A stretch of DNA of 45,129 bases from Gammaproteobacteria bacterium (lineage in GTDB: Bacteria > Pseudomonadota > Gammaproteobacteria > UBA9214): positions 65,026 to 110,154 of the forward strand of contig JAOUBY010000001.1 of NCBI GenBank assembly GCA_029860045.1, read 5' to 3'. A program made the translations under genes and the position numbers. Shown here piece by piece: positions 39,172 through 45,129 of this stretch (the first letter of the stretch is position 1; each line of letters starts with the position of its first letter). Below the pieces are notes generated by a model. The model did no database searches and was not told where the DNA came from. It was given only the letters and a program-made list of their open reading frames with translations.

Positions 39172-39193
39172 GCCTGTAGCAACGACTGCAGGC
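39172..39193 (+). promoter_or_regulatory. Hairpin in the rpsF leader, possible S6:S18 autoregulatory site
   Basis: GCCTGTAG and CTGCAGGC form eight pairs (one G-U) around a six-base CAACGA loop, 23 bases before the ATG and close to the GAGGGG ribosome-binding site (39205-39210). rpsF leaders in many bacteria carry an RNA element bound by the S6:S18 complex; whether this stem has the required CCG features I could not establish. Confidence 0.4.
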
Positions 39194-39216
39194 TGCCAAT
39201 CCATGAGGGGTCTTTG

Positions 39217-39729
39217 ATGAGACACTATGAAGTCGTGTTTCTGGTCCACCCTGACCAGAGTGAGCAGGTGCCTGCCATGATCGAGCGCTACCGCGCGACC
39301 ATCGAGGGCGACGGCGGCTCAATTCACCGCCTCGAAGACTGGGGCCGGCGCCAGCTGGCCTATCCGATCCAGAAACTGCACAAGGCGCATTACGTGCTGA
39401 TGAATATCGAGTGCAGTACGTCCGTACTGGAAGAGCTCGACAGTTCATTCCGTTTCAATGATGCCGTGATCCGCAACCTGGTGATCAGCCGCAAGGAGGC
39501 CGTCACCGAGCCGTCCCTGCTGGTCAAGAAGCCGGATGAGCGCCGTGAGCGTGAGCCGCAAGAGGCCTCCACGGACAGCCCGAGCCCGGCCGGAGATGAG
39601 TCGACCGAGTCCGGTGACGCACCGGCAGAAGCTGCGCCGGCAGAAGCCGCATCGGCAGAGGCTGCCCCGGCAGACGATACACCGGCAGAAGCCGCACCGG
39701 CAGCAGAAACTGTTACCCCGGCTTCCTGA
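39217..39729 (+). CDS. rpsF: 30S ribosomal protein S6
   Basis: S6 binds the 16S platform together with S18. I chose the ATG at 39217, six bases after GAGGGG, over the adjacent TTG at 39214; it gives [14 protein letters not shown]. The conserved domain fills the first 95 or so of 170 residues ([29 protein letters not shown]). The remaining 65 residues are an acidic Ala/Pro/Glu tail with repeats such as [10 protein letters not shown], ending in VTPAS. E. coli S6 (131-135 residues) ends in glutamates extended by RimK; the last residues here are not acidic. Confidence 0.96.
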   Translation: MRHYEVVFLVHPDQSEQVPAMIERYRATIEGDGGSIHRLEDWGRRQLAYPIQKLHKAHYVLMNIECSTSVLEELDSSFRFNDAVIRNLVISRKEAVTEPSLLVKKPDERREREPQEASTDSPSPAGDESTESGDAPAEAAPAEAASAEAAPADDTPAEAAPAAETVTPAS

Positions 39730-39761
39730 TTACACCGTCACCGAATAACTGAGGATTTACC

Positions 39762-39986
39762 ATGGCCCGTTTTTTTCGTCGTCGCAAGTTCTGCCGTTTC
39801 ACGGCGGAAGGCACCAAGGAAATTGATTACAAGGATCTTGCTGTCCTGAAGCAGTACGTTAGCGAGACCGGCAAGATTGTGCCCAGCCGCATTACCGGCA
39901 CCAAGGCAAAGTACCAGCGCCAGCTGTCCACCGCGATCAAGCGTGCGCGCTACCTTTCCCTGTTACCGTATACGGATGCACACTAG
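39762..39986 (+). CDS. rpsR: 30S ribosomal protein S18
   Basis: S18 partners S6 on the small-subunit platform. The 74-residue protein has the usual length and motifs: [55 protein letters not shown] and [13 protein letters not shown]. It follows rpsF by 32 bases and a good ribosome-binding site (GAGG). The next gene is the membrane protein at 40039 and then rplI, so primosomal protein PriB is not in this operon. Confidence 0.98.
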   Translation: MARFFRRRKFCRFTAEGTKEIDYKDLAVLKQYVSETGKIVPSRITGTKAKYQRQLSTAIKRARYLSLLPYTDAH

Positions 39987-40038
39987 ACATCAGTTTTTAT
40001 CAAGCTGATTGGCTGTACTGGCCGGTAATTCATGGATC

Positions 40039-40974
40039 ATGAAGGCGCTGGCTGAATATATTGTCAGGGGTCGTTGGCAGGCCGTACTGGTAGTCAGCGT
40101 GGCAGGTGGGCTGACCTACCTGCTGCCACCGATTACCACGCTGCTGAATTACCTGGCGGCCGCTGCACTGGCACTGGTGACCCTGCATGTCGGGGTGCTT
40201 GCCGGACTACAGGTGATGCTGATTGCATCGCTGGCGGTATTGTTGTTTTACCAGCTGCTGGGAGCGCAGACTATTGTCATGCTGCTCCTGCTACTGGTGC
40301 TGGCCCTGTGGGTGCCGTGCTGGCTGGCTGCAGCCGTGTTGCAGCAGACACGCAACCTGGGGCACGCCCTGAAGGCGATTGCGTTATTCGGCGGGTGTGC
40401 GTTGCTGGCAGTGTACGGGTACTTCGGTGACCCGGTACCCTGGTGGATTGAACGCCTGCAGGCGATTGCAGCCATGCTGGCGGAGAACGGGATAACCCTG
40501 CAGGGTTTCTCGGACGAGGAACTGCTGAAGGGCATTGCCGCGCTCATGACCGGCATGCTGGTGGCATCGCTGATTGTCGGTGTCGCAGGCAGCCTGCTGC
40601 TGGCGCGCTGGTGGCAGTCGACGCTGGTCAGGGCGGGCGCATTCCGTGAGGAGTTCTGCAGCCTGCGCCTGGGTAGCAGTGCCGGGCTGCTGACACTGGG
40701 TACGATGCTGTTTGCGCAGTTTAGCTCCGGCAGGAGCAGTGAGCTGGCGGCGCAGCTCGCCATGGTCATGCTGGTGCCGTACCTGCTGGTTGGGCTGGCG
40801 GTGATACACAGCCTGGTGAAGCAGGCGGGTCGAGGCAGTGGTTGGCTGGTCGCTGTGTATGTCCTGCTGGCCTTTTTGCCGCAGGCGGCATTACTGGTGG
40901 CAGGCGGTGGCCTGATGGACACCTGGATAGACTTTCGCGGGCGCCTGCAACGTCGCAGTGCGGACGGGAATTAA
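40039..40974 (+). CDS. DUF2232-like polytopic membrane protein
   Basis: Inner-membrane protein of unknown function, found in this slot between rpsR and rplI in Pseudomonas and related bacteria. About eight hydrophobic segments cover most of 311 residues, for example near 14-35, 40-60, 65-100 and 110-130, with a polar region (ENGITLQGFSDEELLKGI) in the middle and a basic C terminus. The start is uncertain: ATG at 40039 gives MKALAEYIVRG, while TTG at 40009 adds ten residues; neither has a clear ribosome-binding site. Cotranscription with ribosomal genes is likely, but I will not infer function from it. Confidence 0.72.
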   Translation: MKALAEYIVRGRWQAVLVVSVAGGLTYLLPPITTLLNYLAAAALALVTLHVGVLAGLQVMLIASLAVLLFYQLLGAQTIVMLLLLLVLALWVPCWLAAAVLQQTRNLGHALKAIALFGGCALLAVYGYFGDPVPWWIERLQAIAAMLAENGITLQGFSDEELLKGIAALMTGMLVASLIVGVAGSLLLARWWQSTLVRAGAFREEFCSLRLGSSAGLLTLGTMLFAQFSSGRSSELAAQLAMVMLVPYLLVGLAVIHSLVKQAGRGSGWLVAVYVLLAFLPQAALLVAGGGLMDTWIDFRGRLQRRSADGN

Positions 40975-41005
40975 TGAGACAAGTAACAGAAAAGAGGTTG
41001 TAGCA

Positions 41006-41452
41006 ATGGAAATCATCCTGCTTGAGAAGATTGATAACCTGGGCGCCATGGGCGACCGGGTAAATGTGAAGCCGGGTTATGGCAGAAACTACCTGGTGCC
41101 CAAGGGCAAGGCAAAGCCGGCGACCGAAGAGAATATTGCGGCCTTTGAGGCGATGCGAGCCGAACTTGAAAAGGCATCTGCAGATGCGCTGGTGGCTGCC
41201 GGGGCACGTCGTGACCAGCTCGTGGACATGAGCATCACCATTGCAGCCAATGCCGGTGACGAGGGCAAGTTGTTTGGTTCCGTAGGCACGGCGGATATCG
41301 CCGATGCCGTGGAGGCTGCGGGCGTTCACATCGATCGCCATGAAGTCCGTTTGCCGGATGGCGCGTTCCGCCAGCTGGGGGATTATGACGTACAGCTGCA
41401 CCTGCACGCCGATGTGAATGCAACCATCAAGCTCTCAATTATCGCTGAATAA
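41006..41452 (+). CDS. rplI: 50S ribosomal protein L9
   Basis: L9 binds 23S rRNA near the L1 stalk. The ATG at 41006, with AGAGG about 8 bases upstream, gives MEIILLEKIDNLGAMGDRV and 148 residues, the standard length. The N-terminal domain shows VNVKPGYGRNYLVPKGKA, then the long connecting helix and the C-terminal domain (GDEGKLFGSVGTADIADAV). It ends the ribosomal operon; a strong hairpin follows at 41507-41533. Confidence 0.98.
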   Translation: MEIILLEKIDNLGAMGDRVNVKPGYGRNYLVPKGKAKPATEENIAAFEAMRAELEKASADALVAAGARRDQLVDMSITIAANAGDEGKLFGSVGTADIADAVEAAGVHIDRHEVRLPDGAFRQLGDYDVQLHLHADVNATIKLSIIAE

Positions 41453-41506
41453 TAAAATCCGCGGTCGATACCGGCTGCAACACGTTGTAACTCAATAAGA
41501 ACAATG

Positions 41507-41533
41507 AACGGCGCCAGCTGGCGCCGGTTGTTT
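41507..41533 (+). terminator. Intrinsic terminator of the rpsF-rplI operon
   Basis: An 18-base perfect palindrome, CGGCGCCA-GC-TGGCGCCG (41509-41526), is followed by GTTGTTT. The flanking AACAA and TTGTT can lengthen the stem with a bulge. It lies 55 bases after the rplI stop and 128 bases before the dnaB start. Confidence 0.8.
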
Positions 41534-41660
41534 CACTTGTGCAGTTTTTCCTGTACGCATATTTCGATGCTCGACGCAATGGTGTGTTCGCCGACGGTTT
41601 GTGATATTTAGTTGCTGTCACGGGCTGCGCGAAACCAACAATTATTTTATAAAAACAGTA

Positions 41661-43061
41661 ATGGCAGAGACACTTCGTTCCGCAGATATAATTCACGCTG
41701 ATGCCGGCGCACTCAAGGTGCCGCCGCATTCCTTGCAGGCCGAGCAGGCCGTGCTGGGCGGCCTGATGCTCGACAACAACGCCTGGGATACCGTGGCCGA
41801 CCTGCTGAGTGAGCAGGATTTCTACCGGCGCGACCACCGCCTGATCTTTCGCGCAATCGAACAACTGGCTGAAAATAACAATCCACTCGACGCCGTCACC
41901 CTGTCTGAATGGCTGGACCAGAACCGGCTGCTCGAGGAAGTGGGTGGCCTGAGCGCACTCGGCACACTGGCGCAAAACACCCCGAGTGCCGCAAATATCA
42001 AGGCCTATGCCGAGATCGTGCGCGAGAACTCGGTGATGCGCCAGCTGATCGAGGTTGGCAACCGCATCGCCAACAGCGGCTTCGTACCGGAAGGGCGTGG
42101 TTCGTCCGCATTGCTGGATGATGCCGAGAAACTGGTGTTCGATATTGCCGAGCAGGGCAAGCGCGGCAAACGCGGCTTTCGCGATATCCGTTCCCTGCTA
42201 ACTGCCGCGGTGGATCGCATCGACATGTTGTCGCAGCAGGACGAGGCCATTACCGGCGTATCCACTGGATTTTCGGACCTGGACGAGAAGACCGCCGGCC
42301 TGCAACCGTCTGACCTGATCATCGTTGCCGGGCGGCCTTCCATGGGCAAGACCACGCTGGCGGTGAATTTTGCCGAGAACGCGGCCATCAAGAACCAGGT
42401 GCCGGTGGCCATCTTCAGTATGGAAATGCCGGGCGAGCAGCTGGCGCTGCGCATGATGTCCTCGCTGGGCCACATTGACCAGCACAAGATTCGCACTGGC
42501 AAGCTGGATGATGATGACTGGCCACGCCTGACCTCGGCAGTGAGCCTGCTGGACGCTGCACCCATCTTTATCGATGATACCCCGGCGCTGTCACCGATCG
42601 AACTGCGCGCACGTGCACGGCGTCTGAAGCGTGAGCACAATCTGGGGCTGATCGTGGTGGATTACCTGCAACTCATGCAGGTTACCAATACACGTGAGAA
42701 CCGTACCAATGAGATCTCCGAGATTTCGCGTAACCTGAAGGCGCTGGCCAAGGAACTGAATGTGCCGGTGATCGCGCTGTCACAGCTCAATCGCAGCCTG
42801 GAACAACGTACTGACCGGCGCCCGGTCATGTCCGACCTGCGCGAATCAGGTGCCATCGAGCAGGACGCCGATGTCATCATGTTTATCTATCGTGACGAGG
42901 TCTATCACGAGGACAGTCCCAAAAAGGGCCTTGCCGAGATCATCATTGGCAAGCAGCGTAACGGTCCCATTGGCAAGATCGAATTGACCTTCCGCGGCCA
43001 GTTCACCCGCTTTGAGAATACGGCGCGTGACAATTACTACTCCGGTGGTGAGTTTGAATGA
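41661..43061 (+). CDS. dnaB: Replicative DNA helicase DnaB
   Basis: Hexameric 5'-3' helicase that unwinds DNA ahead of the replication fork. The ATG at 41661 gives MAETLRSADIIHADAG and 466 residues, near the E. coli 471; an open frame continues 60 bases upstream without a ribosome-binding site. The N-terminal domain (PPHSLQAEQAVLGGLMLDN) is followed by a linker and the RecA-like domain, with Walker A GRPSMGKTT (224-232), Walker B LIVVDYLQLM and SQLNRSLEQR. No intein is inserted in the Walker A loop. It overlaps alr by four bases. Confidence 0.97.
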   Translation: MAETLRSADIIHADAGALKVPPHSLQAEQAVLGGLMLDNNAWDTVADLLSEQDFYRRDHRLIFRAIEQLAENNNPLDAVTLSEWLDQNRLLEEVGGLSALGTLAQNTPSAANIKAYAEIVRENSVMRQLIEVGNRIANSGFVPEGRGSSALLDDAEKLVFDIAEQGKRGKRGFRDIRSLLTAAVDRIDMLSQQDEAITGVSTGFSDLDEKTAGLQPSDLIIVAGRPSMGKTTLAVNFAENAAIKNQVPVAIFSMEMPGEQLALRMMSSLGHIDQHKIRTGKLDDDDWPRLTSAVSLLDAAPIFIDDTPALSPIELRARARRLKREHNLGLIVVDYLQLMQVTNTRENRTNEISEISRNLKALAKELNVPVIALSQLNRSLEQRTDRRPVMSDLRESGAIEQDADVIMFIYRDEVYHEDSPKKGLAEIIIGKQRNGPIGKIELTFRGQFTRFENTARDNYYSGGEFE

Positions 43062-44131
43062 CGCGTCCGGCCCGCGCGCGCATCGACCTGCAAAACCTGC
43101 AACATAATTTCAGCTGCGTTCGGGAATCTGCCCCCGCTAGCCAGGTAATGGCCATCATCAAGGCGAATGCTTACGGGCATGGCCTGGTGCGCGTGGCGCA
43201 GGCACTCAGGGCAGCCGACGCCCTTGGCGTGGTTGGGCTGAAGGAGGCCATCACACTGCGCGAGGCCGGTTGTGACCAGCGTATCGTGCTGCTGGAGGGG
43301 CTGTTCAGTGCCGATGACATCGCGCTGATCAACGGCTATCACCTCGATGTCGTTATCCACCACCGTAACCAGCTGGAGTTACTGGAGCAGGGCAGGCTGG
43401 CGCGGCCACTGGATATCTGGTTGAAAGTCGATACCGGTATGCACCGGCTGGGTTTTGCCCCGACCGATGTCGATGCTGTTGTCGAGCGGCTCATGGCCCT
43501 GCCACACGCCGGCACGTTGCGCCTGATGACGCATTTTGCCAGTGCCGACGAACCCGATTCCACGTCGACCACCGAACAAATCGGCCGCTTTGCCGAGGTC
43601 GGCCGGGGCATGACCGCCGAGCGCACCCTTGCCAATTCCGCCGCCATCCTGGCCTGGCCGGATTCACATGCCGACTGGGTGCGCCCGGGCATCATGCTGT
43701 ATGGCGGTTCCCCTTTTACCGGTCGGGATGCGCAGTCGCTGGGCCTGAAACCGGTGATGACCCTGCGCAGCGAGCTGATTGCGGTCAATGCGCATCGCAA
43801 GGGTGATGCCATCGGTTACGGTGGTAGCTGGACCTGTTCGAAGGATATGAACATTGGAGTCGCAGCGATTGGTTATGGTGACGGCTATCCACGCCATGCG
43901 CCGAGCGGGACACCGGTGCTGGTCAACGGCCAGCGTGCGCAACTGGCCGGCCGTGTATCCATGGATATGATCTGTATTGACCTGGGGGAACAGCCCGCTG
44001 CCGTTGTGGGTGACGAGGTCATCCTGTGGGGCGGGGGGTTGCCGGTTGATGAAGTGGCAGCCCTGGCCGGTACCCTGTCCTATGAATTGCTGTGCGGTGT
44101 CAGTGCCCGCGTGTGTTATGACTACTGCTGA
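43058..44131 (+). CDS. alr: Alanine racemase
   Basis: PLP enzyme that makes D-alanine for peptidoglycan. The 357-residue protein has the PLP lysine Lys35 in AIIKANAYGHGL, VDTGMHRLGF, LMTHFASAD, and the catalytic tyrosine region AIGYGGSWTC, with GDGYPRHAPSGTPVLVNGQR before the C-terminal beta domain (RVSMDMICIDLG). The order dnaB-alr is conserved and the ATGA overlap suggests coupling. About 190 bases without a further gene or terminator separate it from dsrE2. Confidence 0.96.
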   Translation: MTRPARARIDLQNLQHNFSCVRESAPASQVMAIIKANAYGHGLVRVAQALRAADALGVVGLKEAITLREAGCDQRIVLLEGLFSADDIALINGYHLDVVIHHRNQLELLEQGRLARPLDIWLKVDTGMHRLGFAPTDVDAVVERLMALPHAGTLRLMTHFASADEPDSTSTTEQIGRFAEVGRGMTAERTLANSAAILAWPDSHADWVRPGIMLYGGSPFTGRDAQSLGLKPVMTLRSELIAVNAHRKGDAIGYGGSWTCSKDMNIGVAAIGYGDGYPRHAPSGTPVLVNGQRAQLAGRVSMDMICIDLGEQPAAVVGDEVILWGGGLPVDEVAALAGTLSYELLCGVSARVCYDYC

Positions 44132-44322
44132 GATTCGTTTACCAGTACTTCCGACCTAGTGCTTTTGTCTGCCTTGACGGCGCAGCAATATCGTCTACCT
44201 TAATTATTGCTAACCACATTAGAATGAGTCCAGATTATTAAACTGGTCTATGGCGTCGAGCATGTTCGATTAATTTAATTGTGTGCAAAGACGTTATTCT
44301 GACGAAATACCGGGGGCATGCT

Positions 44323-44922
44323 ATGGAATACAGTACAGAACACAGCAGTCCGGGTCAGCAACAGGAGTTTCGCCCACCAACCGTTACCCCGATTGAGCAG
44401 CGACTTGAAGATCTGGAAGCCCAGGTCGGCCGGCTCGAGGCATCGGCGCCGCGAGCTGACAAGGTAACGCTGCTGGTATTTTCGGGTGAACTCGACAAGG
44501 TGCTGGCAGGCCTGATGATTGCCACCACGGCGGCATCAATGGGCATGGCCGTTACTGTATTTTTCACCTTCTGGGGTCTTAATGTACTGAAAGAAAAGAG
44601 AACCTACTCGGGTAAGGACATCAAGGAGCGCATGATCGACATGATGACACCGACCGGTCCTGGCAGCATGGGCGTCTCGCAACTGAACATGCTGGGAGCA
44701 GGGCGGGTAATGTTGAAGCAGATGATGAAGGAAAAAGACGTGGTTTCAGCAGATGAACTGCTGGCGATCGCCAAGGAAAGTGGTGTGCAGCTAACGGCCT
44801 GCAGCATGACTATGCAGGTCATGGGTATCGAGGAGAATGAACTGACAGATGATATCGAGATTGCCGGTGCAGCGAGCTACCTGGTGGATGCCAGCCGTTC
44901 GGGCTGCACGTTGTTTATCTAG
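44323..44922 (+). CDS. dsrE2: DsrE2-type sulfur-trafficking protein
   Basis: DsrE/DsrF/DrsH-like protein of the DsrE2 group, which in sulfur oxidisers is encoded near rhodanese and TusA and is thought to pass sulfane sulfur between carriers. I chose the ATG at 44323, with GGGGG upstream, giving 199 residues. A short coiled-coil-like segment (IEQRLEDLEAQVGRLEAS) precedes the DsrE fold. Hydrophobic LAGLMIATTAASMGMAVTVF could contact the membrane. Cys160 in TACSMTMQVMG is the conserved candidate sulfur carrier; Cys195 lies near the end. The gene follows alr but is probably separate. Transfer function is inferred from family. Confidence 0.88.
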   Translation: MEYSTEHSSPGQQQEFRPPTVTPIEQRLEDLEAQVGRLEASAPRADKVTLLVFSGELDKVLAGLMIATTAASMGMAVTVFFTFWGLNVLKEKRTYSGKDIKERMIDMMTPTGPGSMGVSQLNMLGAGRVMLKQMMKEKDVVSADELLAIAKESGVQLTACSMTMQVMGIEENELTDDIEIAGAASYLVDASRSGCTLFI

Positions 44923-44993
44923 CCCTGGTGTCATGGACGACTCCAGTTGTTTGATTCATAAAAGGAGCAGGCGATCAAGAACGGGGGTGAGAG

Positions 44994-45129
44994 ATGGAGC
45001 AAGTTGATTACAGTATTAATCAGGAACCACAGCGCAACGTGGAAATCATTGTGCATGTCGATGAAACACTGGGTGAGACACAACGCGGTGATCTGACCGG
45101 CTACCTGGCTTCGACAGAGGGAGTCAGTT
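44994..45129 (+). CDS. N-terminal part of a small protein, possibly HMA/ferredoxin-like
   Basis: This frame is cut by the window edge, so only the first 45 codons are seen. The ATG has a GGGGGTGAG ribosome-binding site 4-5 bases upstream, 71 bases after dsrE2 on the same strand. Residues 14-44 (RNVEIIVHVDETLGETQRG, then LTGYLASTEGVS) look like the first strand and helix of a ferredoxin-like fold, such as a heavy-metal-associated domain, but no CxxC is present so far. Cotranscription with dsrE2 is likely. The identification is tentative. Confidence 0.6.
   Translation, partial: MEQVDYSINQEPQRNVEIIVHVDETLGETQRGDLTGYLASTEGVS

Overview
This 45.1 kb window looks like chromosome from a gammaproteobacterium with high-G+C, third-position-GC-rich genes. 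The evidence is gene order: queG-nnr-tsaE-amiB-mutL-miaA-hfq-hflX-hflK-hflC-(DUF2065)-hisZ-purA, then tRNA-Leu-rnr-rlmB-rpsF-rpsR-rplI-dnaB-alr, is the Pseudomonas/Chromatiales-type arrangement. A DsrE2-type sulfur-trafficking gene at the right edge and a malate thiokinase/malyl-CoA lyase cluster at the left edge fit an autotroph or methylotroph-like sulfur oxidiser. The genus cannot be fixed from the sequence.

Layout. 0.2-3.3 kb: mcl-mtkA-mtkB, an operon interconverting malate, malyl-CoA, acetyl-CoA and glyoxylate. 3.5-11 kb: ndk, rlmN, pilW-like, a short rodZ, hisS, yfgM, bamB, der, the usual translation/envelope block but without ispG between rodZ and hisS. 11-15.6 kb: trhO, an unrecognised secreted protein, and the leftward dolP-yraN-lpoA envelope group, without diaA. 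15.7-18.6 kb: rsmI, a structured leader, a small RRM RNA-binding protein, and convergent rhlE. 18.7-33 kb: queG, then the long rightward queuosine/repair/tRNA-modification/Hfq/HflX/HflKC/histidine/purine block, with REP-like hairpin repeats after mutL and after hisZ. 33-35.5 kb: a leftward RND-family exporter inserted between purA and tRNA-Leu. 35.7-44.1 kb: tRNA-Leu(CAG), RNase R, RlmB, the ribosomal-protein operon, DnaB and alanine racemase. 44.3 kb to the end: dsrE2 and the start of a small protein.

Most of the window is conserved housekeeping. The parts most worth attention are the mcl-mtkAB operon, the multi-hairpin leader before the RRM gene with a terminator and a competing pairing, the REP doublets with compensatory stem changes, the promoter-proximal palindrome and direct repeat before hfq, low-complexity tails on RNase R and S6, the RND exporter with an acidic insertion and only one half carrying the usual acidic motif, and the dsrE2 edge locus. 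I saw no CRISPR array, prophage, IS element or toxin-antitoxin pair.
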